Source: Chitinophaga chungangae (GTDB lineage Bacteria; Bacteroidota; Bacteroidia; Chitinophagales; Chitinophagaceae). From it: a stretch of DNA of 64,000 nucleotides. The notes under the pieces are model-generated. The model searched no databases and was not told where the DNA came from. It was given only the letters and a program-made list of their open reading frames with translations. This document shows positions 25,663-35,125 of this stretch, piece by piece (within the stretch, counting starts at the first letter, position 1; every line of letters begins with the position of its first letter). The stretch is taken from the NCBI RefSeq assembly GCF_017742215.1, contig NZ_JAGHKP010000003.1, forward strand, positions 124,001 through 188,000, written 5' to 3'. The position numbers were made by a program, and so were the translations under genes.

Positions 25663-28600
25663 ATGAATACACCGCCTGTTCCGCTGAATGAAAAAGAACG
25701 GCTCGCCGCGCTGCACAGCTACCATATTCTGGACACATTCCGGGAAGAAGAATATAACAACCTTACCGAACTGGCATCCCGCATCTGCGATGTGCCCATA
25801 TCGCTCATTGCGCTGGTCGATGCGAACAGGGTATGGGTGAAGTCCGCCACAGGGACCGGTTTACGGGAAGCGTCCAGGGAAGGTTCCATCTCCGGGTTGA
25901 CCATTTTGGGAACGGGGCTGCTGGAAATAAAAGACACGGCGAAAGACCCGCGGGTATCCGGCCTGGACGTGGTAACAGGGGAAGAAGCGATCCGTTTTTA
26001 TGCGGGTTACCCGCTTACGGACAGGAACGGCTTTGCCCTGGGCGCGCTTTGCGTGTGCGACCGCCGGCCCAACTGCCTCAGCCCCGAACAGCGCGACGCG
26101 CTTAAACTGCTCGCCGAAACGGTTGTAACGCTGATCACCGGCCGGCGCAGAACGGAGGAACTGGACCACTTCGAGAAACTTTTCGAGCTTTCCAACGATA
26201 TGATCTGCATTGCCGGGCTGGACGGCTATTACAAACGCATCAACCCCGCGTTTACCCGCGTGCTGGGTTGGAGCAGGGAAGAAATACTGAAACAGCCCGT
26301 CTTCAACCTGATGCACCCGGACGACCTGGAAGTCTCCAGGAAAAGCCTGGGCGATCTTGCCACCGGCGCTGGCACCGTAAGCTTTACCCGCCGCATGCGG
26401 ATGAAAAGCGGCGGCTTCCGCGTGATACAGTGGATGGTGAACCCCGAGCCCGCCAGCGGCCACGTTTTCGCCATCGGGCGGGATATTACCGAAGAACGCC
26501 TGCACGAAGAAATGCTGGCGAAAAGCCAGCAGCGGCTGAGCGCCTTTTTTGAACACAGCCAGGGCCTCATGAGCACGCACGACCTGGACGGGAATTTTTT
26601 ATCGGTGAACAGCGCCGGTGCCGGTTTGCTCGGATATGCGCAGGAAGAGATGGTCTTGATGAACCTGCGCGACATCATTCCGCCCAGCCATCATGCCGCC
26701 TTTGATCAATATCTCGCCGAGATCCGTGAAAAAGGCCGCGCTTCCGGGCAAATGACCATCCTGCACCACGACGGCTCCCGCCGCATCTGGATGTACAGCA
26801 ACTTCCTCGAAAAAGGCATCAACGAAGAACCTTACATCATCGCCAACGCCATCGACATCACCGACCGTTACCTGCTCGAAAAAGACCTGGCCCGCACCAA
26901 GGAAATGCTGGAACAGACCAACCAGGTAGCCCGCGTAGGCGGATGGGTGGCCGAAACCACGAAGGAAAAAATATACTGGACCAACGTTACCAAAGAACTG
27001 CACGGCGTGCCGGAAAATTATGAGCCGGACCTGCAGTCTGCCGTTGGTTTTTTCAAAAAAGGCGAAAGCCAGGCCGCCGTGATGCGCGCCATCAACCGCG
27101 CGATGCGCACCGGTCAGAGCTGGGACATGGAAGTGCAGATCGTGACCCACCAGGGGCTGGAGCGCTGGGTACGCACGCAGGGCCATGCGGAGTTTGAAGA
27201 CGGCGTGTGCAAACGGCTTTACGGTTCTTACCAGGACATCAACGAGAAAAAACTCGCCCGGATCGAAACCGCCAACTCCCGCAGGATGCTGGAAGACATC
27301 ATGCAGGCCGCTTCGGAAGTAAGCATGATCGCCACGGATACAAATGGCATGATCACCCTGTTCAACAAAGGCGCGGAAAGAATGCTCGGCTACACCGCCG
27401 CGGAAATGATCGGCAAACAACCCGCTTCCGTGGTGCACGACGAATTCGAGATCGAGGAACGCGCCCGCGAACTGTCCAGGGAAACAGGCGAAGAGATCAG
27501 AGGCCTCCGCGCGTTTGTGTACCGTACCGAAAAAGAAGGCTCCGAACAACGGGAATGGATATACGTAAAAAAAGACGGGTCGCGCTGCATCGTGTCGCTC
27601 GTAATGACCGCTATCCGCGACGCGAAAAACAATACCGTGGGGTATCTCGGCATTGCAACGGACGTCACTAAACGAAAACGGATGGAACAGGCGCTCATCG
27701 CGGCCAAACAGCAGGCCGAGCAGGTGAGCAACGCCAAAACGGAGTTCCTCGCCAATATGAGCCACGAGATACGAACGCCGCTCAACGGCATCATCGGGTT
27801 TGCGGACCTGGTGATGAAAACGCAACTCGACGACACGCAGAAACAATACGTTTCCATTGTACATCAGTCAGCCAACGTACTGCTCAGCATCATCAACGAC
27901 ATACTCGACCTTTCCAAAATAGAAGCCGGCAAGCTCGATCTGAACATCGAGCGGTTCGACCTGTTCGGGACCGGCCGCGAAGCGATGGACATAGTTTCCT
28001 ACCAGGCGAAAGAAAAAGGGCTGGAAGTTGCGCTGGAAATATCGGAAGAGCTGCCGCGTTTTATCTTCGCCGATGCGCTCCGGCTGAAACAGGTGCTGGT
28101 GAACCTTTTGGGCAATGCGGTAAAGTTCACGGAAAAAGGTTCTGTCAAGCTGCGCATCACGGCGCTCACCGACCCGAAAGACGATGAGATCACTTTTAAA
28201 TTCGAAGTGCGCGATACGGGCATCGGCATACGGGCCGACAAACAGGAGAAAATATTCGAAGCCTTTGCGCAGGAAGATGCGTCTACCACCAAACGTTACG
28301 GCGGTACCGGCATCGGCCTGGCCATCTCCAACAAAATACTGGCGCTGATGGGCAGCAAACTGCAGCTGATCAGCTATCCCGGCTCCGGTAGCATCTTTTA
28401 TTTCTACCTCAAATTGCAGGCGGACCACAACGCAGACTTCGATGCGGACGACGCGCTGCCCTTGCTCACGGACGAAGGCGCGCAACAGTTGCGCAAAATG
28501 CAGGCGAACATTCTCGTGGTGGAAGACAATACGGTGAACATGCTGCTTACCAAAACGATCATTCGCAAGATCATGCCCGCGGCCGCCATCATCGAGGCGG

Positions 28601-29253
28601 GCAACGGTTTAGACGCGGTGAAGATCTGCCGTCAGCATATGCCCGATATGATCCTGATGGACATCCAGATACCTGAGCTGAACGGTTACGAAGCCACGTT
28701 CAAGATCCGGGGAATGGAGCGGAAGGGCCGCGTGCCGATCATTGCGCTTACCGCCGGGAATATCAGCGGCGAAAGGGAAAAATCGATCGCGGCGGGCATG
28801 GACGATTTTCTTTCGAAACCGATCGTTGAAAATTCACTTTCGGAAAAGCTGCGTAAATGGCTGATGGGGAATGGAACGCAATCCAAACCGGGAACGGCAG
28901 ACGAACGGACGGATATGTCCAGGCACTTCGACGAAAATGTGCTGAAGGGTTACCTGGGCGACGACAATGTGGGGAAAGAAATTCTTGCACTGATCCGCTC
29001 CGAATTGCAGAAATCCGTGGACACGATGCAGCAGTTCGCGGAAGAGGAAAACCTGCAAGGCCTCAACGCGATGGGACATAAGCTGCGCGGCACCACTACC
29101 AGCACGGGATTGGGAGAGCTGAGCCGTCTGGCCCTGGAATTCGATCGTATGAAAACATTCGAGCCGGAGCGGGTGAAAACGCTGCTGGAGGAGACATCGG
29201 CGGAAGTGGCGCTGGTGATGGGGCTGCTCCAGCAACATATCGACAAGGCCTGA
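25663..29253 (+). CDS. Hybrid sensor histidine kinase (GAF, four PAS, HisKA, HATPase, REC, Hpt)
   Basis: Cytosolic phosphorelay protein of 1196 residues with no membrane span. Order: GAF (about 10-160, free-type FxxAPG-like core [11 protein letters not shown]), PAS 1 (about 168-280), PAS 2 (290-405), PAS 3 (410-530, PAC end [11 protein letters not shown]), PAS 4 (540-672), HisKA with phospho-acceptor His 701 ([14 protein letters not shown]), HATPase (N box NLLGNAVKF near 815, G boxes DTGIGI and [10 protein letters not shown]), receiver with Asp 1000 ([12 protein letters not shown]) and Lys in FLSKP, and Hpt with His 1139 ([13 protein letters not shown]). All relay residues are present, so the phosphate can pass His-Asp-His to an unlinked response regulator. 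The GAF and PAS set suggests sensing of soluble or redox signals. It follows the protease operon on the same strand but has its own terminator-separated start; no functional tie is proven. Confidence 0.95.
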   Translation: MNTPPVPLNEKERLAALHSYHILDTFREEEYNNLTELASRICDVPISLIALVDANRVWVKSATGTGLREASREGSISGLTILGTGLLEIKDTAKDPRVSGLDVVTGEEAIRFYAGYPLTDRNGFALGALCVCDRRPNCLSPEQRDALKLLAETVVTLITGRRRTEELDHFEKLFELSNDMICIAGLDGYYKRINPAFTRVLGWSREEILKQPVFNLMHPDDLEVSRKSLGDLATGAGTVSFTRRMRMKSGGFRVIQWMVNPEPASGHVFAIGRDITEERLHEEMLAKSQQRLSAFFEHSQGLMSTHDLDGNFLSVNSAGAGLLGYAQEEMVLMNLRDIIPPSHHAAFDQYLAEIREKGRASGQMTILHHDGSRRIWMYSNFLEKGINEEPYIIANAIDITDRYLLEKDLARTKEMLEQTNQVARVGGWVAETTKEKIYWTNVTKELHGVPENYEPDLQSAVGFFKKGESQAAVMRAINRAMRTGQSWDMEVQIVTHQGLERWVRTQGHAEFEDGVCKRLYGSYQDINEKKLARIETANSRRMLEDIMQAASEVSMIATDTNGMITLFNKGAERMLGYTAAEMIGKQPASVVHDEFEIEERARELSRETGEEIRGLRAFVYRTEKEGSEQREWIYVKKDGSRCIVSLVMTAIRDAKNNTVGYLGIATDVTKRKRMEQALIAAKQQAEQVSNAKTEFLANMSHEIRTPLNGIIGFADLVMKTQLDDTQKQYVSIVHQSANVLLSIINDILDLSKIEAGKLDLNIERFDLFGTGREAMDIVSYQAKEKGLEVALEISEELPRFIFADALRLKQVLVNLLGNAVKFTEKGSVKLRITALTDPKDDEITFKFEVRDTGIGIRADKQEKIFEAFAQEDASTTKRYGGTGIGLAISNKILALMGSKLQLISYPGSGSIFYFYLKLQADHNADFDADDALPLLTDEGAQQLRKMQANILVVEDNTVNMLLTKTIIRKIMPAAAIIEAGNGLDAVKICRQHMPDMILMDIQIPELNGYEATFKIRGMERKGRVPIIALTAGNISGEREKSIAAGMDDFLSKPIVENSLSEKLRKWLMGNGTQSKPGTADERTDMSRHFDENVLKGYLGDDNVGKEILALIRSELQKSVDTMQQFAEEENLQGLNAMGHKLRGTTTSTGLGELSRLALEFDRMKTFEPERVKTLLEETSAEVALVMGLLQQHIDKA

Positions 29254-29255
29254 CG

Positions 29256-29696
29256 TTACATTTTCTCGTAGTCGGTAACAGACATGGTGAACCTGATCTC
29301 GCCGTTCATCCTGATACCTCCCTGTTTTTTCCAGCCTTTCCGGAGATAGAACTGTTCGGCCCTTGTGCCTGGCATGGTGCCGAGGCGAAGCGTATCTTCA
29401 AAATATTCAAAATACCATTCCAGCAGGGCGTCGTGCAGTTTGGCGCCGATGCCGCGCCCTTCCGCATCCGGGTGAACGAACATCGCCCATACTTCATGCG
29501 CGCGGGTATTCACGATCGCAAAACCTTTTATTTCGCCGCGTTCTTCAAACAGCCAGCCCTTGCCGTCGGTAGTGAGGTAACGGGCGTAATCGTCTGTGGT
29601 CGCCAGCCCGGGGCTGTGCAGCACGTTCTCGCGTACGGCCATACGAATGTTGTGAAGGGCTGGAATGTCGTCTATGGTGGCTTCGCGGAGCGGCAT
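29256..29696 (-). CDS. GNAT-family N-acetyltransferase
   Basis: A 146-residue acetyl-CoA-dependent acyltransferase. N-terminal strand and helix MPLREATIDDIPALHNIRMA, the beta4 strand EVWAMFVHPDAE, the acetyl-CoA pyrophosphate loop EGRGIGAKLHDALLEW, and a C-terminal YLRKGWKKQGGIRMNGEI. I start at the ATG before PLREATIDD because that strand opens the GNAT fold; a longer frame to 29816 would add about 40 residues without family resemblance. Convergent with the hybrid kinase, 2 bp apart. The acceptor (amine or protein) is unknown. Confidence 0.88.
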   Translation of the reverse strand: MPLREATIDDIPALHNIRMAVRENVLHSPGLATTDDYARYLTTDGKGWLFEERGEIKGFAIVNTRAHEVWAMFVHPDAEGRGIGAKLHDALLEWYFEYFEDTLRLGTMPGTRAEQFYLRKGWKKQGGIRMNGEIRFTMSVTDYEKM

Positions 29697-29743
29697 CGTT
29701 GAAAATTTATATAAAATTACGGCTTCCGGCCGGGTATGCCATA

Positions 29744-30562
29744 TTAATTGTGCGCAACGAACAGCGGGCATTTGAGGTGCTTCTGGATTACATCTGCCAT
29801 GCTGCTGCGGAACCACCGGCTTACGGCATTGCGCTGGTAAGCGCCCAGCACGATGAGGGTGGATTCTTTTTCCTGTTCGAGCCGGTGAAGGATGGCCGCT
29901 TCCGGCTCGCCGGTGAGCACGGTGTATTGCGCGTTGGGATTGTGGCGTTTCATGAACTCCTTCATGAGCTTGTTTTCCGGCAGGTGCAGGTTTTCGTCGC
30001 CTTTTACGGTGATCACCTCCGCGGGCAGCCGGTTGATTGCCGGGAGGATGCCGGTGAACATTTTGATGGCGAACACGGAAGAAGGCGCGCCGTCGTACAG
30101 CATCACTACTTTTTCAAACGGTTTGTACGCCTCGGGAACCACCATCACCGGGCATTCCGAGCCGCCCAGCAGGTCGCGCACGAAGCGGGTGGGAGGGGGT
30201 TCGGTGAAACGCGTGAACGTTTCCCCGGAAGAGATCACCAGCAGGTCCGCATAAATGCTTTCACGCATCAGGTCCGGCAATGCAAACGATTTATCGCGGT
30301 GAATGGCGTGATTGACGCCCGCTTCGCGGCAATGGAAATCGAATTGTTTCACCGCCCTGTCGCGCTCCTGCTGGTCTTTTTCGGAAAGTTCCTTCAGGTT
30401 ATTGTGATGGATGGCGTCTTCCATGCTGAAACTGTTGCGCGTAAAATCGTCCAGGAAAACCCCGACGAGATGCGCGTTTTCTTTTTGCGTGAGGCTGATG
30501 GCGGTCTGGATGCCGGAAAGCGAAAGTTTAAGTCCGTCCAGCGCAACGATGATCTTTTTCAT
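29744..30562 (-). CDS. Universal stress protein, tandem Usp domains
   Basis: A 272-residue protein with two UspA-like halves. The first (about 1-142) begins MKKIIVALDGLKLSLSGIQT and ends ECPVMVVPEA; the second (about 148-272) begins KVVMLYDGAPSSVFAIKMF and ends LIVLGAYQRNAVSRWFRSSM then CPLFVAHN. The second half has the LGA-run-SM pattern close to the ATP-binding loop, the first half is less typical. Usp proteins of this tandem kind are expressed under stress or low oxygen in Bacteroidota. Monocistronic, cytosolic. Confidence 0.9.
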   Translation of the reverse strand: MKKIIVALDGLKLSLSGIQTAISLTQKENAHLVGVFLDDFTRNSFSMEDAIHHNNLKELSEKDQQERDRAVKQFDFHCREAGVNHAIHRDKSFALPDLMRESIYADLLVISSGETFTRFTEPPPTRFVRDLLGGSECPVMVVPEAYKPFEKVVMLYDGAPSSVFAIKMFTGILPAINRLPAEVITVKGDENLHLPENKLMKEFMKRHNPNAQYTVLTGEPEAAILHRLEQEKESTLIVLGAYQRNAVSRWFRSSMADVIQKHLKCPLFVAHN

Positions 30563-30693
30563 GCAATGAAGTTCGGGAGTTTGCAGGTACGGGAAAATGA
30601 GGACGGTCAGAAGGGGTGTTGATCAATATCAACGTTCGTTTTCTCAATATGAAACACGCGGGAGCGGGGTTGTGTTCAAGCGGACGGCCAAAT

Positions 30694-30726
30694 AAAAAGC
30701 CGGCCTTACCATAAGACCGGCTTTTT
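30694..30726. terminator. Bidirectional terminator after the GH43 gene
   Basis: AAAAAGCCGG (30694-30703) pairs with CCGGCTTTTT (30717-30726) around a 13-nt loop. It lies 17 bp beyond the stop of the leftward GH43 gene. Confidence 0.85.
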
Positions 30727-30743
30727 CATATTCAATTCATTCA

Positions 30744-31715
30744 TCATTTCAATTTCTTCGCTCCCACGCCTTCCACCGTGATCTCCACGGGTTTGATCAA
30801 CCCCTGCGCGTCGAATTCCATCTTTTCGATGCATACTTCGCGGCTGTTTGCACCGGTTTCGGTCAGGGGGCGGCGGTGGTAAACAATGTACCAGCTGTCT
30901 TCCCCCGGCACCTTGATCACCGAATGATGGCCCGCGCCCTTTGCAATGGCAGGGTTTTGCTCCAATATTTTGCCGATCCGCTTAAAAGGGCCCATCGGGG
31001 AATCGGCGATGGCGTATGCCACGCAGTAGTCCGGGCCCGTCCAGCCGCCTTCCGACCACATAAAATAATATTTGCCGTTTTTCCGGAACATAAACGGCCC
31101 TTCCACGTACTTGTCCGGCGTAATTTCCTTAAATACAGTGCCGTCCGGGAAAGGCTCGAAGCCGGTGAAATCTTCCTTCAGCCGCGCGATATTGCAATGC
31201 CGCCAGCCACCGTAGATCAGGTAATACTGACCGTCCGCGTCGTGAAACACGAACTGGTCTATCGGCTGCGCGCCGTTGTGGAATTTATCGATCAAAGGTT
31301 TGCCGAGATGGTCCTTAAACGGCCCTTCCGGCCTGTCGGCCACCGCCACGCCGATGCCGCCGGACTGCTGATCGTTCTGAATATCGTTTGCCCCGAAGAA
31401 CAGGAAATATTTTCCCTTCTTTTCAATCACCGAGGGCGCCCACATCGCCCGCTTGGCCCAGCGGACGGCCGTTGTGTCGAGAATACGGGCATGTTTCGTC
31501 CAGGTAACGAGGTCCGGACTGGAAAATGCGTCGAGGAACACCTGTTGATTGTACGGCGCCGAATAGGTCGGGTAGATCCAGTACTGTTTTCCAAAGATGA
31601 TCCCCTCCGGGTCTGCATACCAGCCGGGGAACACGGGGTTGCCCGCTTTTTTTTCCTGTGCGGAAACGTGCAGGGTTAAAATGGCCGCGGCGGCCAGGCA
31701 AATAAATCGCTTCAT
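30744..31715 (-). CDS. Glycoside hydrolase family 43 enzyme, secreted
   Basis: A 323-residue five-bladed-propeller glycosidase. Signal peptide about 1-19 (MKRFICLAAAAILTLHVSAQ). Conserved catalytic residues are visible: base Asp 35 in GWYADPEG, pKa-modulating Asp 153 in QPIDQFVF, acid Glu 205 in YVEGPFMF. GH43 enzymes release arabinose or xylose (and in some subfamilies galactose) from plant polysaccharides. The enzyme has no carbohydrate-binding module of its own, but a separate CBM6-like protein is encoded 24 bp upstream (31740-32165) in the same operon. The signal peptide end suggests periplasmic release, not lipidation. Confidence 0.93.
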   Translation of the reverse strand: MKRFICLAAAAILTLHVSAQEKKAGNPVFPGWYADPEGIIFGKQYWIYPTYSAPYNQQVFLDAFSSPDLVTWTKHARILDTTAVRWAKRAMWAPSVIEKKGKYFLFFGANDIQNDQQSGGIGVAVADRPEGPFKDHLGKPLIDKFHNGAQPIDQFVFHDADGQYYLIYGGWRHCNIARLKEDFTGFEPFPDGTVFKEITPDKYVEGPFMFRKNGKYYFMWSEGGWTGPDYCVAYAIADSPMGPFKRIGKILEQNPAIAKGAGHHSVIKVPGEDSWYIVYHRRPLTETGANSREVCIEKMEFDAQGLIKPVEITVEGVGAKKLK

Positions 31716-31739
31716 GCCGGGAAATTATAAAAAACAAAC

Positions 31740-32165
31740 CTACCGTTCCGCATAATAATTATGAATGAACCCGAAACCGGAAATTTCAAATTCGCCTTCC
31801 CCCTTTGCGACGAGGAAAAGGTCGTGTATGCCGAAGGCGTGCCGCAGCTGGCCGGTGAGTTTGATGTTAAACGTGGTATCCGCCGTGTCCGGGATCTTCA
31901 GGGTGCCGATCTTTTTGCCTTTCGGCCGGTCGATCCGGAACTCGAGCCTCGGCCCGTTCTTCGATTTGATATTGCTGCTGATGGTTACCTCGAACCCGAT
32001 CTCGCCCATGCTCAGGTTCACCTGCCGGAAAGCAAGGAACGAACCGTCTTTCATCTGGTATTTCACCGTGTCCGGCGGAGGGATGCGCGGAAGCAACTGA
32101 CCTCTTGCGGGCAGCGAAAGGAAAAATAAGATAGCTGCTGTTGCAGCTAATGCAAGAAGCCTCAT
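31740..32165 (-). CDS. Secreted CBM6-like carbohydrate-binding protein
   Basis: A 141-residue protein with signal peptide about 1-23 (ending SLPARGQ) and a single beta-sandwich. The text GFEVTISSNIKSKNGPRLEF, RIDRPKGKKIGTLKIPDTAD, TGQLRHAFGIHDLFLVAKGE and ISGFGF follows the pattern of CBM6/CBM36 modules (value strand, IGTL-P, G-HDLYLVF-G, -DWFxF), which are usually found C-terminal to GH43 catalytic domains. Here the module is its own gene placed before GH43 with a 24-bp gap. It presumably assists substrate binding of that enzyme. The aromatic ligand residues cannot be checked by eye, so binding is inferred. Confidence 0.7.
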   Translation of the reverse strand: MRLLALAATAAILFFLSLPARGQLLPRIPPPDTVKYQMKDGSFLAFRQVNLSMGEIGFEVTISSNIKSKNGPRLEFRIDRPKGKKIGTLKIPDTADTTFNIKLTGQLRHAFGIHDLFLVAKGEGEFEISGFGFIHNYYAER

Positions 32166-32369
32166 AGGTTAAGGACAGTAACTTTTTTTAACAGATAACA
32201 GGCCGGGTTTTTAAGCCGTTATCCCGGTTTCAATAAAAATTTACATAAAGATAAATAATAATATTTAGTTTCCGGCTGCTATGGCGTTAATAAAAAAACA
32301 ATTATCTTTCAAGCCAAGCCGACCGAACGGGAGCGCGCGCATGCGGCCTTGTTCCATACATGAATTGAG

Positions 32370-34913
32370 ATGAAAGGATTTTTCCTTATTGTTTGCTGTT
32401 TGCTGATTAACCGGGTTTCCTATGCGCAGCCGCACGGGCTGATTTTTTCATCCTTCGAAACGGTGCAGGAAAAAAGAACTTCCCTCGACCTTGGCGGCGG
32501 GGCGCCGGTTTGCCTTTCTCACGGTTTCAGCCTTAGCTTTGATATTTCTTTCCTCCCGGGCCAGCCTGCTTATTTCGGATATGTTTTCCGGCTGATCAAC
32601 CGCGAACATCAGAACATCGACCTGCTGTACAGTCCAAATACGGGCGCGTTTAACCTCGTAACGGGAGAACGGCTTTCCGGCATCAGTTTCCGCGCGGAAG
32701 CGCTGGGCGCGCAGCTGCGGTGGGCGCGGTTCCGCCTCGTGCGCAACGGCAGGGAGCTGGCTTTTTACGTGGACGGAAAACTTTGCGGCAAAGCGGAAGC
32801 CGACCTTACCGACGATTGTTTCCATATTATATTCGGTGCTTGTAATTTCCCGGATTTCCGGAGCACGGACCTGCCGCCGATGCAGGTCAGGAATGTGCTG
32901 CTGGAAAAAGACGGCCGGCCCGACGCGTTCTGGCCTTTGCGGGAAATTTCCGGCAATACGGCGGTGGACAGCCTGCACGGGCAAAAAGCGCTGGTTACCA
33001 ACGGCACCTGGGCCGCGGCGCTGCACCTGCACTGGCAGCCGCGGTACGACGCGACGGTAAAGGGGCATGCTTCCGTCGCATTCGATGCGGAGCGGGAAGA
33101 GCTGATCGTTGTTGCGAAAGATTCCATTTACCGGTATGCGGAAAAGAACGGCTCCGTGAGCGCCGTACCCGTTACCGACCCGCGCCACCAGCTGCTGCTG
33201 GGCAGCCATTCCTTCCTGGACCCGGTTACCCGCGAGCTGTGGCAGTTCAACATCGATCACGGCTGGGCGGCGGTTTTCCGCAATGGCGGCTGGTTGCCGC
33301 CTTTTGATTCCGTGTACGTGACTGAATATTGGCAGGCGAACCGGTTTTATGCGCCCTCCCGGCGGAGTTTGTATTTCCTGGGCGGTTACGGGCAATACCG
33401 GTACAAGAACCGGGTGTGCCGCTATAATTTTGATACCGGGAAATGGGACACGGTGCGCACTAACGGGGACAGCTATACGCCGCGTTACCTTGCCGCATTG
33501 GGCGCCGCGGGCGATACGGCTTACATTCTCGGCGGTTTTGGCAGCACCACCGGCGAGCAGATGCTGAACCCGCGTTATCTTTACGATTTCCTGCAGCTGG
33601 ACGGACGCACCGGCAGCATCAAAAAACTATTCACCCTCCCCACGCCGGCCGGGCAGTTCGTGTTCGGCAATTCAATGGTGATCGACACGGCCGCCCGTCG
33701 ATATTACGCGCTCATTTTCCCGAACGACCGCTACGATTCGCGGCTGCAGCTCATCCGCGGTTCGCTGGACGCGCCGGGTTACACCCTGCTGGCCGATACG
33801 ATACCTTTTATGTTTAAAGACACCCGGGCTTTTGCCGGGTTGTTTTATTGCGCTGCCAGCAAACGTTTGCTGGCCGTTACCACTTTTACGAAGGAAAACC
33901 GGCATACGGAGGTAAAGGCATATGCGATCGGTTTCCCGCCGGAAAAACTGCCCGTGACCGCGACGCCGCGGCCGCCGTACAGGATACCGTGGTGGTACTA
34001 TATAATAGGGCTGGCGCTGCTGGTGTTTGCGCTGCTGCTGTCCGCCAGGCGCCGGCGCCAACGGAAGCATCAAAACCCGCACCCCGAAACCCGGGCGGCT
34101 TCCGCTGTACCCCCTGAAAACCAGGCTGCTTCATCTTATGCGCTGCCCGAAGGGGAAGATCAGCGGGAGCACGACGCGGCGGTGGCGCAGCAACGGCCTT
34201 CTGTTTCCTGGATCTTCTTTTTCGGCAATTTCACCGTAAAAGACGCTGCCGGGCAGGACCTCACCCGGCAATTCACGCCGCTGCTGAAAGAGCTGTTCCT
34301 GCTCATCGCCGTGCATACGTTTGAAAACGGGCAGGGCATTTCCGTGGAAAAGCTCAGCGAAATACTCTGGAACGATAAGTCGGACAAAGCGGCGAAGAAC
34401 AACCGCTCGGTGAACATCCTCAAACTCAAGAACATCCTTGAAAAACTAGGCGGCTGCGCCCTGCGGAAAGAATCGGGCAACTGGCGGCTGGATTGCGACG
34501 GCACCGTCTACATCGATCTGCGGGAGCTGCACCGGCTGGCCGGCGGCGACCCGGACGAGCGCAGCCTGCGGGAAGTGCTTTACATCGTGATGCGCGGCGC
34601 TTTCCTTTACCAGACCGAATACGAGTGGCTCGACGATTTTAAGTCCGCCATTTCAGGCCGGCTGCTTGACCGGCTAAGCCGCGAGGCGGCGGGCGGCAAA
34701 TGGAACGGCGACCCCGAGCTGCTGATCGCCATCGCTAACGGCATTTTTGTGCTGGACCCGGTGAACGAACAGGGGCTGGCCGTTAAATGCCGGAGCCTCG
34801 TCGCCCTGGGGCGGCACTCCCTGGCAAGGCATGCATACGAACGTTTCGTGAAGGAATACAGGCATATTTACGGTGAAGAATACCCCGCTTCCTTCGGAGA
34901 CATCCTCCATTAA
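32370..34913 (+). CDS. Membrane one-component regulator: LamG/propeller sensor with SARP-like DNA-binding domain
   Basis: An 847-residue single-span regulator. Signal peptide about 1-20, LamG/concanavalin-like domain about 30-200 (FSLSFDISFLPGQ, FYVDGKLCGKAEADL), a kelch-like propeller about 225-535 (LYFLGGYGQYRYKNRVCRYN, AYILGGFGS), one membrane span about 541-560 (WWYYIIGLALLVFALLLSAR), then a cytoplasmic part. That part (about 612-720, FFFGNFTVKDAAGQDLTRQF, then LSEILWNDKSDKAAKNNRSV) is an OmpR/SARP-type winged helix, followed by a helical BTAD-like region to the end. The design senses a glycan outside the inner membrane and contacts DNA directly. The GH92 and GH71/99-like genes start 212 bp downstream on the same strand and are its likely targets. 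Confidence 0.82.
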   Translation: MKGFFLIVCCLLINRVSYAQPHGLIFSSFETVQEKRTSLDLGGGAPVCLSHGFSLSFDISFLPGQPAYFGYVFRLINREHQNIDLLYSPNTGAFNLVTGERLSGISFRAEALGAQLRWARFRLVRNGRELAFYVDGKLCGKAEADLTDDCFHIIFGACNFPDFRSTDLPPMQVRNVLLEKDGRPDAFWPLREISGNTAVDSLHGQKALVTNGTWAAALHLHWQPRYDATVKGHASVAFDAEREELIVVAKDSIYRYAEKNGSVSAVPVTDPRHQLLLGSHSFLDPVTRELWQFNIDHGWAAVFRNGGWLPPFDSVYVTEYWQANRFYAPSRRSLYFLGGYGQYRYKNRVCRYNFDTGKWDTVRTNGDSYTPRYLAALGAAGDTAYILGGFGSTTGEQMLNPRYLYDFLQLDGRTGSIKKLFTLPTPAGQFVFGNSMVIDTAARRYYALIFPNDRYDSRLQLIRGSLDAPGYTLLADTIPFMFKDTRAFAGLFYCAASKRLLAVTTFTKENRHTEVKAYAIGFPPEKLPVTATPRPPYRIPWWYYIIGLALLVFALLLSARRRRQRKHQNPHPETRAASAVPPENQAASSYALPEGEDQREHDAAVAQQRPSVSWIFFFGNFTVKDAAGQDLTRQFTPLLKELFLLIAVHTFENGQGISVEKLSEILWNDKSDKAAKNNRSVNILKLKNILEKLGGCALRKESGNWRLDCDGTVYIDLRELHRLAGGDPDERSLREVLYIVMRGAFLYQTEYEWLDDFKSAISGRLLDRLSREAAGGKWNGDPELLIAIANGIFVLDPVNEQGLAVKCRSLVALGRHSLARHAYERFVKEYRHIYGEEYPASFGDILH

Positions 34914-35125
34914 CGCATTAATTCGCTTAACCCGCGGAAATTAATGCTCCTGTTAATCGTTTATTATACTCCCTGTTAAGCCCCCCGGGTTTACTTTGTG
35001 ATCATATTTTCCACGAAATGTTTCCACGATGAAAAACAGATCACGATCATTCGGCCGGTCCCGGCGCCCGGCAGTTTCGGTTTTTTCTTCACCCGATCAC
35101 AAAAAGTAATTAACGGATATACCTT

